From Erythrophleum ivorense (lineage: Eukaryota; Streptophyta; Magnoliopsida; Fabales; Fabaceae): a stretch of 64,000 bases of DNA. Location: assembly GCA_026724425.1 (NCBI GenBank), contig JAIUCV010000011.1:7647501-7711500 (forward strand). The letters are read 5' to 3'. Shown piece by piece: positions 24,318 to 37,475 of this stretch (within the stretch, counting starts at the first letter, position 1; each line of letters starts with the position of its first letter). A program made the position numbers and the translations under genes. Under the pieces are notes generated by a model that was not told the origin of the DNA, did not search any database, and saw only the letters and a program-made list of their open reading frames with translations.

Positions 24318-27102
24318 GTGGACTTTTGGACTCGAATCATCTAAAGTACTGGTTTGGTGCAATGTCTCTAAAGTGCTATGATCCCAACCATCCATTCCAT
24401 CAAAGGCTCATGATAAGCCACATCCAAATTTTAATATCAAAATGTGTCGTTTCCTGTGTTTTGACCTACGAAGCACTGATATAGATATGTGTATCGAATA
24501 CAATATAATACGATATGTGAGATATGATAATTTTTAAAATTTTGAAATACGAGTACGAAATATATATATACATATATATATATTCAATAATCTAACACAT
24601 TAAAAACTAAATTAAATTAACATTTGCATTTTATATCATAACAATGTTGGTAAAGGAATTTCTAATTTAACCACTAAATTAAGTTTAGCCACTAAATTAG
24701 GATCATAATATTTTACTTAACCAAATGTACCTTTAAACACCTAAATCCTTTTTCTTTTCCTCTAAATTTCCTATTACTAACACAATTTGTAAGTCAAAAT
24801 TTTTCAATCTTAGTCTAAATTTTTTAATCTTAGTTTCTATAATTCAAATTAAACTTAAACCTTAACTTAGAGAGCTCAATAGATGAAAATAGAAATATGA
24901 ATTTCACACTTAGAGATTCATAATCAGGAAATCCCAATTTAAGAGCTCAACCATGATCATCAATGGAAGAGGAAGAGCTATAACACTCTGAGCTTCAGTT
25001 ATAGGATGGGAAGGAGGAAAATAGAAGAGAAAAGATGAAGAGCGAAGAAGAAAGTCCAACATTCACCAAATTGAAAAGATGAAAATAGAAAAGATGAAGA
25101 AGAACTACATACTAGCCACCAACGCTAGCACTTACTGGAGAAGACAATGGAGGAATTAGAGCCTCAGCAGAGAAGACGATGCAGCACAAAAGATGAAGGT
25201 AGGCGACAAAGTATGAACGAAGGAAGTGTGGAGGATGTGGGGCATTCAAAGGATAAGTAAGTCAAATTCTGTAGAAAATGATATTGTTTTAGGATGGGAC
25301 ATTTCACAGAAGTTTCGAATTCTTTTTTTCTTATAACAAAATGTTTCGATGCGCAACGAAATGTTTTAAAACATACTAATAAAAAAATCTTGAATACATT
25401 TGTACTTGTACAATATAGATATCTATACCGGATGGTATCTGGTACAAGTGTGGTTCATAAACAACCATACCCGTACTTCCTAAGATTTGACATTCGAGAA
25501 AACATATGGCTTCACTTGCATACAACTGCTGAGTTAATGATTCGGAAACTCCTTTATTTTCAAAGAAGCAGAAGGTTGTTAAGTCCTGAGCAATTCACAT
25601 GGATTCTTCTCCCCAAGATTCATAGAGTTCTGACCTACTTGTTATGGTTGACCGCGACATTCAGACCTTTTTTAAACTTTAGTCAAGAACGCATTTCCTT
25701 GTCTAATATGAGTGATAAAGATCTCCAAAATAGAGGAAGGTTGTATTTGTTGATCAATATATTTCTTGCTCTTTTAGTTCGTGGTTTGGTCATAAAAGTC
25801 ATTGCTCATTTCAATCAATGGAATTTGCATATGATCCAACCATGGGAAGTTTGAAGCCTACTGCAATGGTCATGGCTTGGCTATCATTCAGAGAAGATTA
25901 TATTGCTTCCATGTCACATTGGTTTCTAAGTTTTGCATTATGTTCTTCCTGATTTGATCTTTAGATTGGCTTGTCCTCTATCTTGGGTGTTTATGGGTCA
26001 AGTATAAGAAGTTAAAGCCCACCATAGATAGTAATGCTTATGATATTAAGGATCCTTCAAGCTCTCCAATGATCCTTGTTCAGATTCCCATGTGCCATAA
26101 GAGAAAGGTCAATCTATTACTAATAGAATTAAGAATCACTTTCCTAAAAATTTTCACAACATAAATCTGTACCAACTTCATGCAAAGTGTCCCTTTGTCA
26201 TCATGAGATCAATTTATTATATGCGGAAGCTATTTTGTAATAAGATACTTTGGTGTAAGTTGCAATATACACCATTGCATTGTTATAGATAAAAGGCATA
26301 AAAAAATCTACAATTATATTAATAGCTTTTGTACAAAAATGAACATTGCTTAGAGGGTCAAGAAATGGAAGAAGATGGTTATTCACTTTGCATAAACAAT
26401 AGTTAGTAGCCTTCGAAGCTTAGTTAAAGTATAAAGGTTAATGTCATTTCATGATAAGTAGCACTTGATCTTTCTTGTTCTGATTCTAAGGAATTTGAAA
26501 CTTCAATTTTTTAGGGATGGTTGGATGCTTCGTTGATCTTAGTACACAAATTCAAGATATGAGAGACAGCTTTTCTAAACAGAACAAAATTAAAGGGTTT
26601 AAGTGCTTCTCAAGACCTTCAACAACTGTCATATTTACATCTTCCACAGTTACCAAGGCCTTTTCAAGAGCTTCCTTTTGCCCCATCAATTAATTTAAAA
26701 TGTTAAAAGAATTAGCTTATGTAACTTCAAATATAAGATAATTTCTTAGAAGTAAAGATGATTTTAGTTTGATTAAGCAACAAAAATAGAGAAAGGAGAA
26801 AAAGAATACTCTGAGCTATGTTTTTTAAGAGCTTCCACTTTCCTTTACCAGAGATGGAAAGGGATGCTTGTTCTTAAGCTTGTCAGTGGTTGGTTCACTA
26901 TGAAGCTATCTCTTCCCTAATATTTAGGGCTCCCCTTCTCTTCATTTAGCCAGAATGCATTGCTTCATCCCACATTGGAGACTTGTGTTTTGTTGTTAGA
27001 AATTGAATGTGGCTCATTGTGAGCCTTTAATGGAATGGACGGCTAAGATCACGACACTTGAGAGACATTGCACAAATTTGACACTTTAGACTATCTGTGT
27101 CC
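24318..27102. other. 2.8-kb block kept in B and C, deleted from A
   Basis: Bounded by two direct GTGGACTTTT copies (24318-24327, 27103-27112). The block holds an open frame at 25294-25854 (186 codons). The C counterpart (41158-41436) keeps only the last 92 codons, so it is not under visible constraint; I do not recognise it. Near 24465 and 25410-25475 there are inverted words (GAAGCA, TATAGATATGTGTAT) that may be the decayed termini of a DNA transposon of about 1 kb. On the minus strand 26550-26700 reads as a short coiled-coil-like peptide (GQKEALEKALVTVED), also unassigned. Confidence 0.45.
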
Positions 27103-27112
27103 GTGGACTTTT

Positions 27113-28279
27113 AGAGGTGACTTGCAAAAGGTGTTTTGTTGGTTAGCTTCATTCAAGCTTCTTTCATTGTTGACTTATTCATAATGAGCTGCCCTACTAT
27201 TATTGTCATCCTCAACTAGTTATAAATTAAATTTAATTATAATCTTCATAAGCATTATTAAATATTACTACTTAGAAAATGAGTAGAAATAAAACTAATG
27301 GGTGGATAGTTGGCCTATTATTACAATACCCACATTGCTTTGTCTTACAACTCTCCTCCAACTAATTATAATTTAAAAGCAAAAGATAATGTATCTTTTG
27401 TCTATATTTCTCATCAAATTATGTGGATATGAGTTAGCTATCAAATGACATAACATGTTAATATTGAGAATTTGAGATGTTTTATTCATAAAAGACATAA
27501 GCTCTTAAAAAAAATGAATGTCATTATTTATAAATATTGTTAATATGTAAAGAATGAGTTTTGTATCATTGAAAGCGCTAGGATGACTGCATGCATGAAA
27601 GTGAATTGTTTAATCAAAGGCTATTTATTGTTTTAATTGTATCAAATATTTTTAATTAAATTGATTTATGAAAAATATGTTTAATTGGGTCAAAATTATA
27701 TCTTTTATATTTTTTGGGGCTTTAGTTATTTTGTTGGATTGTTTTATGGGCTTTAATGGGAATTAATGTTATTCATGGAATTATTATTGCATTATATGAA
27801 TACACATTTATGCTAATTGGATTACAGTGGTATGAATTTATGATCTTTGTATTTATAATGAGTCATTATTTATTAGAGAACAAAAAAGAAATTATCATAA
27901 ATTAAGCAAGTAGAAAAAGGACAATTGTTGTTTGAAGGAAGCAAAAAAGGAAATATGCTAATGAAGAATCATTCAAGTTTGGCTCCTTCTAGAATGTAAG
28001 CACTAAATGGAATCTAACATTTTTCATATTAAAGAAAGCTCAAAATAGCAAGAAGACATTGTTATTATCAAGAATTAATCGAAGACATTCTAGACAATGA
28101 TTCCTAATTGTTGAAGCAGATCTTCATATTTATTGAAAAAAGTTGTCTAATGGTCATGTGTTAAATGGCTACACTATTCAAAGAAAATCATTTAGAGATG
28201 AAGATAGAACGTTAAACTCCAATTATTTGAAGTGCATATTGAGAATTTGCTGCATTTTATTATTCATTTTGTTTTGATT
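27113..28279. other. Unit B spacer, no gene
   Basis: Collinear with 3362-4800 of A and 42697-44110 of C, apart from a deletion of about 240 bp near 27797. AT-rich, with no coding support. Confidence 0.6.
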
Positions 28280-28930
28280 GAGTTAGCCTTATAATTGAGA
28301 GAATTTTTACTAAGTTTGTACACCAAACCTTATCATATTTTTGGCCTAAGTTTTTAGGTACCTTATAAGAAAAACCAATAAGAGTAAGGTGTAAAAACCT
28401 AAAAGTTGAGCCTTTGAAGGTGCCTTGTATTTAAAGTTTTTAGGGAGCTTTGTAGAAAAACCTAAAAGAGTGGAAATGACTATAAAAGCTAAGTGTTAAG
28501 TCTTGTGAAGTTAACTATCTAGTAGGTAATAAAAGGTAAGAAGTTAAACCTTCTTTTAAGGTTGCCTTGGGACTTTCATAATTCTTACTATAATAAAAAT
28601 TCCTTGCTTTGTGTGTGGGGATTGGAAATATGATATCTTTTGGTCTAAACCATGATGAATTGGCCATGTGCTTTCTTTTTTTCCTACGTTACTCAAATTT
28701 TCTATTTAAAGTTTTTTAAAACAAGTAGGAATTTGTTTTGGAAAATTAACTAAGAATATGGAGTTTTAAGTAAGAATCATAATTTTCGAAAAGAGCAAAA
28801 TAATTCAAAAAATCCAATTCAACCTCCCCTTTTTGTACTACTTTTAGACTAACAATTGGTATTAAAACTTTGATCTTTGCCTTGTAAAATTAACCTCTCA
28901 AAAAAGAGATCCTACCTAAAAGATAAGCAC
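28280..28930 (+). mobile_element. Decayed Ty1/copia LTR 3' part with primer-binding site (copy B)
   Basis: Uninterrupted version of the relic at 4795-6160. It includes TGTGTGTGGGGATTGG near 28610, AACCATGATGAATTGG near 28650, and a primer-binding site TGGTATTAAAAC at 28857-28868 (plant tRNA-Met type TGGTATCAGAGC with 3 mismatches). No internal coding follows. OMT2 exon 2 ends about 0.5 kb downstream. Confidence 0.6.
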
Positions 28931-29463
28931 TTTCCTAGTTTTGAAGGCTGGTCAATTAACATATATATGACATAGCAAATCATCATTAAAGATAATAAAA
29001 TACTTTTCTCCAACTACATATATTAGTGTGCATTATTTCAATCTCTAATAGTTTCCTATATTATGGGCTCATAAAATGCAATCCTAAAAACCAAACAACC
29101 AAAACCATCATTTATTTTAATTATTGGTGTCTCATAGGTATGCAAAATGATAATCCCATTACATAAATAGGAAAATATAATTCGAGTTAGGTTTGCCATA
29201 AGCAAAAACTTATATGTAATTGTTTACATTTTTTATATTAAAAATTTTAATTAAAATATGATAAATATATGATTTTTTTAGTAATAAAATAACAAGTGTA
29301 TGTTTTTTGCAAACAAATATATAATTTAATTATAAAACTAATTAAATTATATATTTATCACATTGTTATTAAAAAAATTGTACATAGATCATATTTTAAT
29401 TAAAATACCTGACGACAAAAACATAAAACATTACACTTAAATCTAAATCTTCTCATCACATAT

Positions 29464-31693
29464 TCAAAGTGGGTGAGCCTCAATAATAGATGGTATAGTG
29501 GGGATTTTGATGATATTATAATGCGCAAAACCTGCTTCCTTCAATAGCTTACCCCATTCAGCTTCAGTTCTCTCCTTTCCTCCTGTTGTGTGTGCCATCA
29601 TGAGTAGATCAAATGCCATCTTTGTTTCATCAAACACACCATTACCCTCTTCTTCCAAAACTATGTCCACTATTATGATCTTTCCTTTCTTGTCCGCCAC
29701 TGCTTTTTTGCTATTCTGAAGAATTTTAATGCAGTGCTCATCACCCCAATCATGCAGAACCCACTACGTCACAAACAATTTTTATTTTAAGAAAATTTCA
29801 TGATATGAATAAAAAATGTACCAATCGACAAAATAATTTAGGTAGACTTAGTTATATAGAAAAAAGTGAATATATTAAATTAATTATAAATGAATATATA
29901 ATTATATTTAAAAGATTCATTTTATCAAAAAGTGGGCTTACAAACAAATGTTAATTACAATATTGTAGTGTTTGTACATACAATAATTAAGAATTAATTT
30001 CAATAATCTAACATGCGGGCCTCGTGTGTGGAGATTAAATCCTAGCCATTATATTTAAAAAATTTTCACACTTAATATGTTTGTATATATATGATTAATT
30101 TAATCTATCATTTTTTTTTCTATAAATTTGATTTACTTGAAAAATTGACAAAATATATTTTATCCCCTCAAACTTTAACTAAAGTTTGGTTCTAACTTTT
30201 GATAAATTAATTTTAAAGTATAACAAAATATGTTTATTTTTTTAAAATTATAAGATATTAACTCTTAACCTCATTTAACATCAGCCTGACAATGTAAATA
30301 GTATGTACCACCCAATATAATCCCCTCATTTCTCTATTGTTCTCAAAAATAAAAACTTTCTGCTTTCCCCAAATTTTTTTCCCCTTTTAACCATTTTAAC
30401 CAAGTCTGCCGACGTCCATAGAAGCTTTTTTTGGGGCCCAAACATCCATAATGGTTGAATATGGCAACGGGGGATTTATATAATTAGGAATTTGGCTATT
30501 CAATCATAAGTCAACTTGAACAAAATATGAGAGAAATTACAAAAATAAAAGCACACGTGATTTCATAAGGTCAAATGAGACAGTGATTGGCATTTTCAAT
30601 TTAAAAAAAATAAAAAGATATTTTGTCATATTTTAAAATTAATGTGCTAAAGTTGTATAGCTACTAATAAAATATTTTGTTCAATAAAATTTTAGACGAG
30701 ATATCTAAATTCATCTAGTGAATATTCATATTAATTAAATAAGATATTGATATATTTTAAACACTATAATATTGCTCTCTTGTGAAATGAAGATCTCAGC
30801 ATGTATCAACTAGAAAAATAAAAAGAAAAAATTTATATATTTTTATTATTATATTCCCCAAATAAAATATGAAAATAAAAAAGTACGCGTAAGTTTAACT
30901 TTTTTCAAAAAAATAGGAGTTTACTTACCTTAAGAAGAACAGCATCAGCACTAGGGATGGACTGAAACATGTCACCACCAACATGGGTGATTCCAGGGTG
31001 CTGAGTCGCCGTGGCGATGACATGTGGCAGATCAAAGTTGATTCCTTTGATGTGCGGATAGGATTTCACGATCTCCGCCACGGCCCCGCCGGTTCCACCA
31101 CCAACGTCCACCAACGATCCCGTGTTGCTGAACCCATCTTTGTACTCACATAGTAACATTTCCATGATGAACTTAGCCGCGCACGCCAACGCATCGTTGA
31201 ACATAGTATTAAACGCTGCGTTTTTGGATGCGAAGTCGCACATCTCGCACCCATGAGCCTTCTCGAAGGCGATCCCACCCTCTCTCGCACACGCGCTCAG
31301 GTAATGCCACGGGGCATGCTGCCACGGGTGGTTCTGCATTATAACCATTGGAGCCAGGCTGAACTGGGACCCGTGGAGGAGCCACGTGGAGGCCTCTGTC
31401 AACCCATAGAGGGTCTCTCCGCCGTCGGATGGATGATGTGCGGTGAAGATCTTCTTGTGGACGAGCGATCTCATGATGCGGAAGAGGTAGGAGATATCTG
31501 GGGAGGAGGGGGATTCCAAGGAGGCTGCCAGCTGGGACAATGTGATTGGGCCACCGTGGGAGTGTATGATATCGGGTATGCGGAGTTCCACAGCACATTT
31601 TAGCGCCATGGAGTCTACAAATCCGAAGAGGCTGTCCCAGATAACAGCTTGGCTCTGTAGAGCAGCCTCTGATAGTGTTTGGGTGTGTTCCAT
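29464..31693 (-). CDS. OMT2: plant SAM-dependent O-methyltransferase, two exons, full-length
   Basis: Exon 1 is 31693-30929, the intron 30928-29764 (GTAAGT...GTAG, 1165 bp), and exon 2 29763-29464. The product is 354 aa, a normal length for class II plant OMTs, and ends in SIIEAHPL. SAM motif VDVGGGTG is at 195-202, catalytic His259 in WVLHDW, Asp288 and Glu319. Exon 1 is nearly identical to OMT1. Private changes: Val23 to Phe near the N-terminus, Trp152 to Cys (EMCDF where the others have EMWDF), and Ser262 to Gly just after the catalytic His. Trp152 lies in the substrate-side helix region, where I expect Trp in this subgroup, so activity or specificity may differ. The alternative upstream Met at 31777 would add 28 residues across the TATA box and is disfavoured. 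Confidence 0.9.
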
Positions 31694-31728
31694 TGAAGCA
31701 ATGTGTTTGGGACCGAGGAAGAGGAAGA

Positions 31729-31739
31729 TATATTTTATA
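31729..31739 (-). promoter_or_regulatory. TATA box of OMT2
   Basis: TATAAAATATA on the minus strand, 36-46 nt upstream of the ATG at 31693, at the same place as in OMT1 and OMT3. Confidence 0.55.
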
Positions 31740-32015
31740 GCAACAAATGGATCATCGAAGTGGAAAGGAATAACCATGGCACGAGAGGAAACAATTATTG
31801 CGATTCTTTTTCTTTTTTTATTTTTTTGATGAACTTGCTCTCTTTTTTTTGTGTGTGAACATTATTGCGATTCTATTTCATATATGAAGACACCGACTGT
31901 TAAAACAATCAAATGCATACAAGAGTCTGGACTATCTAATGCCATTTACACATTATTTATTACACCGACTGTAATTAAAATGCTATCTGCCTAGCTTTCT
32001 ACTAAAGCTACACAT

Positions 32016-32300
32016 ATTATGTCAACTTTTGACTATTTTTGAGCAAGTACTTGTACCATTTGTTAACTTGTTCATTTTTTTTAAAAATCAAAATTAATTA
32101 TGTGTATTAGACTTTGTCTACATTTCTACTGCTTCTTATCTTTGGTCCTTTACTGCTTCTTATCTATCTTGCATGTTTTATAGAGATGAGAAATACGATG
32201 CATTATTTTATGCTACAAATCTACTTTAATAATTATTTACTGTGGACATATCTTATCTTTTATTGTAAAATTTTAAATTTTCTTTTGATATAGGTGTCAA
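32016..32300 (-). repeat. Inverted array-unit copy upstream of OMT2
   Basis: Equivalent of 9196-9470, including the TGTCAACTTTTGACT pair at 32020-32034. It carries an additional TTATCTTTGGTCCTTTACTGC-like insertion of about 22 bp that partly duplicates its neighbour. Confidence 0.65.
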
Positions 32301-32620
32301 TCTTCTATAATTTATCTATATTGTGCAAGTTAATTGAATTTAAATTGTCTAAATCATAAAACTTTTAATTGTTTTCAAGGGTCTTGGCAATTTGTTCATC
32401 CTTATCCAAGTTTTGTACTTTGATGAATCTTTTGCTTGGAATATTTATATTTTGGAGTCCCATCAAATTATACAGTGACTTATTTACGGTTTCTTGCTGA
32501 TTAAAAAAATTTCATAGTCAAATGGTAAATCTAAACAAAAAATATTCCTCCCATATGTAATTATGGATTCCAAACTACCATTTAGTAGTCTAGCTTCATT
32601 AATTAAATGTAAAAAGCTTT
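32290..32620 (-). pseudogene. Broken counterpart of the 9461-9790 ORF
   Basis: The same peptide words are readable in pieces (YGRNIF, NLMGLQNINIPS), but a short deletion in the AAAAAA/TTTCATAG region near 32508 shifts the frame, and a stop interrupts the downstream part. This argues against a functional gene in the unit. Confidence 0.4.
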
Positions 32621-32754
32621 TTGCTTTGTAATTTTGAAATGAAAATTAATCAAGAACAAATTGAATGTAATCATACTTTTCATGATCTATAAAATCTTTG
32701 TGTTCCTTTTTTACCAATATCTAAATTTGATATAGTTGAAAGAATATTTCTCAA

Positions 32755-33350
32755 ATTCTTTCTCTAATAGTACTAAAAATATATAGTATAATATTATAAA
32801 AAGCTATCATTTTTTATGATAGGATAAATTATTATTTTAATAAAATATGAAAAATTGTTGAGTTGTGCTTAGGCTTAATTTTGGAATATAATTTTACTAA
32901 CTATATCTCATTTGATATGAGATGTTTTAGCTATCATGGTTAATAAAAATATATAATTTTAATAAAATCATAATTTGTAAGAATAATTTGTAACATATTT
33001 TATTTGAATATTTCACTTAATCCTTCAAATTAGTCAAACTTGATATATTTCATAATTAGAACATATACCTTAGAAGGTAAAATATTTTTTGCCTTTTCAA
33101 AAAGATAAATCCTTTTAATTCTTTCAAAAATTAGGGTTTTCTTGTTCTTCTAATAAACTTATTAAATCCATAGTAGTTTCAATATGATCAAAATTTGTAT
33201 AATAGTAGTCATGTTTTAAAATATTTTTCAAAATTAATTTTTTCAACTTTTTTTTTATTTTTCAATAAGTTTTGACGTAAAATTTGTTAGGTTTTTCTTG
33301 AACTAAACTTTCTTTCTTTTAATTTGAGTTTTTCATTCCATTAGGCTACC
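32755..33350. repeat. Left arm of the large inverted repeat (copy B)
   Basis: Counterpart of 9925-10520, pairing with 33535-34110 in reverse complement. There is no Harbinger MITE here, so the predicted stem has a spacer of only about 190 bp. Confidence 0.7.
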
Positions 33351-33534
33351 CATATTTGCCAAATTCTATCCAAAAACTTTGGAATCCATATAGTTCAGAC
33401 TCCTAAAATATGGTGTTCAAAGACTTAGGAATCCCAAAGTTCTTAAAGTTTTAAAGAAGCACCGTAGAAAAGCTAAAATTACTTTCTCGAATTTTTGATG
33501 AGAAATAAATCATAGATTTTTATAAATTTGAATT

Positions 33535-34110
33535 ACCTTCTTAGCTTTATAATCACATTAACAGAATATGGAAAACCTATATTGAAGGAAACAAAGCTTA
33601 ATTGAGGAAAAATTTGACAAATCTTACATTAAAACTTTTTGAAAAACATAAAAAAGAAAAAAAATTGAAAAATGATTATGATCACACCAATTTTGATCAT
33701 ATTGAATCTATTGTGGATCTAATAAGTTTATTGGGAGAACAAGAAAACTCTATTTTTACAAGAATTTAAAGGATTTATCTTTAAAACAAAACAAAAAACT
33801 TTACCTTTTAAGATATGTGTTCTAATTTTGAGACATATCAAGATTGATTAATTCAAAAGATTAAAATAGAGTATTTTACAAATTATTCTTACAAATTATA
33901 ATTTATCAAAATTACATATTTTTATTAATCATGATAGTTGGAATATCTTAAATATTAAATGGGGTATAGTTGGCAAAATTACTTTTTAAAATCAAGCTTG
34001 GGAACAACACGGGAATTTTTCATGTTTTTATTAAAATAATGATTTATTCTACCATGAAAAAATGATAAATTTATGAGATATTATACTTTCTATATTATTA
34101 GTAATATTGG
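33535..34110. repeat. Right arm of the large inverted repeat (copy B)
   Basis: Partner of 32755-33350. It shares GATAAATCATT / AATGATTTATTC, CCTTTTAAGATATGTGTTCTAATT and the AATTTTGATCATATTGA block in inverted order. Confidence 0.7.
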
Positions 34111-34374
34111 TGGAAGAGTTAGAAAAAAAATTCTATTAACTTTATTAGATTTGGGAATTAGAAGAAGCAAAAGAAATATATTTTTAATTTCACAAATAAT
34201 GTAAAGTGTTAATTTTACTTTAAATAAACTAACTTTTGATGAATTTATGAGTTAGAAACTTTATTGGCTCAACAGAGAAGCAGAGTTGGTGCAATTGGGA
34301 ATAGGGTTCAAATAATAGATGGAAGAAGAATCTTTTTTACCCACCTACTATGATATTATCATACTACACTAGCT

Positions 34375-37300
34375 TAGCAAGATGAAATAACTAGACTTAT
34401 CCAAAATTTGGTGCACCTATAAAATTTGGACTTATTAGCAAAAAGAATTATTAAAGTGAAAAGCCTAAAGATAAAAGAAGAACTTGTAATTGTCATGAAT
34501 GGAAACCAACAATCAAATAGCCTAACAAGCATAGATTCTTTAATATAGAGAAATCTTGAAAGAATGATAGAAAATTGATACCTATACAAAAAAACATTGT
34601 CAAAATTTTATAGCAAAAGATAAGATCTATACACAATAGATAATTATTACAAGAAAGTAGATACGTGCATAAAATAATGCATCAAATATTTTTCATATCC
34701 ATAAATCATGTAAAGATACGAAGTAGTACAAATATAGATAAAAAGTTTGATAGATGTAATTAATTTTGATTTTTCAGAAAGATGAACAAGTTAAAAAATG
34801 ATACAAGTTCAAATTGCATTTGTCTTTTTATGAATAGTGTGAATAGTACAAAATATTGAATAGTAACTACATTTATCCAACATTTGGTACTCCTATTAAA
34901 TTTGGACTTATTAGCAAAATAATTATTCAAGAAAAAAGCTTGAAAATAGAAGAAGAACTTGCAATTGTCATGAATGGAAACTAACAATCAAATAGCCTAA
35001 TAAGCATAGATTCTCCAACGTAGATAAATCTTGAAAGTATGATAGAAGATTGATATTTGTAACAAAAAGTATTATCAAAATTTTATAACAAAAGATAAGA
35101 TATGTAGACAATAGATAATTATTACAAGAAAGTAGATATATGGCATAAAACAATGTATCATGTGTTTCTTATCTCCATATATCATAAGGGTTACGAAGTA
35201 GTACAAATATAGATAAAGTTTGATACATGTAATATTAATTTTGATTTTTTGAAAAAGATGAACAAGTTAAAAAATGGTACAAATACTTGTTCAAAAATAG
35301 TCAAAAGTTGCTATTACATATATAGCCATTGTAGATAGCTAGTTAATAGTAATTTTATTGCATTTGTCCTTTTATGGATAATGTAATGAATAGTGTGTGA
35401 ATATTATAAAATAATGAACAATAACAACACTTATTCAAAATGTGGTGCAGCTCTAAAATTTAGACTTATTAGCATAAAGAATTATTGAAGTGAAAAGCTT
35501 GAAGATAGAAGAAGAACTTGCAATTGTTATGAATGGAAATCAACAATCAAATAGTCCAACAAGTACAGATTTTCTAACATTAAAAAAAATCTTTAAAGCA
35601 TAATAGAAGGTTGATACTTGTATAAAAAAGTATTATCAAAATTTTACAATAAAAAAATAAGATCTATGTATAATAGATAATCATTACAAAAAGGCATATA
35701 AGTGGCATAAAATAATTGCACCATTTGTTCCTCATTTCCATAAATCATGCAAGATATGAAGCAATACAAATGGAGATAAAAATTTGATACATATAATTAA
35801 TTTTGATTTTTTAAAATGATGAATAAGTTAAAAAATAGTACAAGTACTTATTCAAAAATAATTAAAAGTTGCGATAACATATATAGCCTTTGTAGAGAGC
35901 CAAGTTGATAGGATTTAAGGTATTTGTCCTTTTATGTATAGTGTAATAAATGACGTAATTAATAGTAGAAAATAATGAATAATGCTATATAATATTAGTT
36001 TTGTTTCATTTGGCATTAGGTTCTTATAAATATTTGTAATTTATTTTTTAATTATATTCAAAAAATATTCAGGGAATTTTCTAAATAAAAATTTTTATTA
36101 CTTCTTAAAAGATTCTTAAACTTCCAACTCTACTATAAATATAAAATATTTTGCTGTATATTATAGTTACACAACTGTATTTTTAATAGATTTTCTTTCA
36201 CTCAATTGTGTCGGGACCTAAAATTTTTAATAAAATTTTAAATTAAGATAAATTACTTTAAGTGGTCAATTCAACCCCATATCTTGACTTATTCTGTCTG
36301 ACGTTGTCAAAACCAAAAAGTAACAGACCAGTAATATGTTGTTAATATCAGTAGATGTCAGATTATGCGGACTTGTTACTGAACCTTCAAAAGTTAATAG
36401 GAAACCATTGTAGATAGCTAGTTGATAGGAATTTTACTGCATTTGCCCTTTTATGGATAGTGTAATGAATAGTGTGTGAATATTATAAAATAATGAATAG
36501 TAACAACACTTATTCAAAATGTGGTATAGCTCTAAAATTTAGACTTATTAGCATAAAGAATTATTGAAGTGAAAAGCTTAAAGATAAAAGAAGAACTTGC
36601 AATTGTTATGAATGGAAATCAATAATCAAATAGTCCAACAAGTATAGATTTTCTAACATTTAAAAAAATCTTTAGAGCATAATGGAAGGTTGATACTTGT
36701 ATAAAAAAGTATTATCAAAATTTTATAATAAAAAAATAAGATCTATGTACAATAGATAATCATTACAAAAAAGCATATAAGTGGCATAAAATAATTGCAT
36801 CATTTGTTCCTCATCTCCATAAATCATGCAAGATATGAAGCAATACAAATGGAGATAAAAATTTGATACATATAATTAATTTTGATTTTTTAAAATGATG
36901 AATAAGTTAAAAAATAGTACAAGTACTTGTTCAAAAATAATTACAAGTTGCCATAACATATATAGCCTTTGTAGAGAGCCAACTTGACAGGATTTAGGGT
37001 ATTTGTCCTTTTATGTATAGTGTAATAAATGACGTAATGAATAGTACAAAATAATAAATAATGCTATATAATATTAGTTTTGTTTCATTTGGTATTAGGT
37101 TTTTATAAATATTTGTAATTTATTTTTTAATTATATTCAGAAAATATTTAGGGAATTTTGGGAATAAAAATTTTTATTACTTCTTAAAAGATTCTTAACC
37201 TTCCAACTCTACTATAAATATAAAATATTTTGTTGTATATTATAGTTAGACAATTGTATTTTCAAGAAATTTTCTTTCAATTGACTGTGTAAGGACCTAA

Positions 37301-37475
37301 AATTTTTAATAAAATTTTAAATTAAGATAAATTACTTTAAGTGGTCAATTCAACCCCACATCTTGACTTATTTTGTCTGACTTTGTCAAAACCAAAGGTA
37401 ATGGACCAGTAATATGTTGTTAATATTAGTAGATATCAGATTATGCGAACTTGTTACTGAACTTTCAAAAGTTGG
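34375..37475. repeat. Tandem array, four units plus duplicated flank (copy B)
   Basis: The landmark GAACTTGCAATTGT.ATGAATGG is at 34480, 34955, 35514 and 36594. The last step is 1080 bp: the block 35325-36395, one array unit plus about 0.5 kb of right flank, is repeated at 36405-37475. The junction is visible at 36395-36405, where the flank word CTTCAAAAGTT runs into a partial unit beginning CCATTGTAGATAGC. Copy A has only three units and a single flank. Confidence 0.8.

Noticed and set aside
25294..25854. 186-residue ORF in the copy B block as a possible gene
   Set aside because: The copy C counterpart is cut by stops and frame changes, copy A lacks it, and I recognise no domain.
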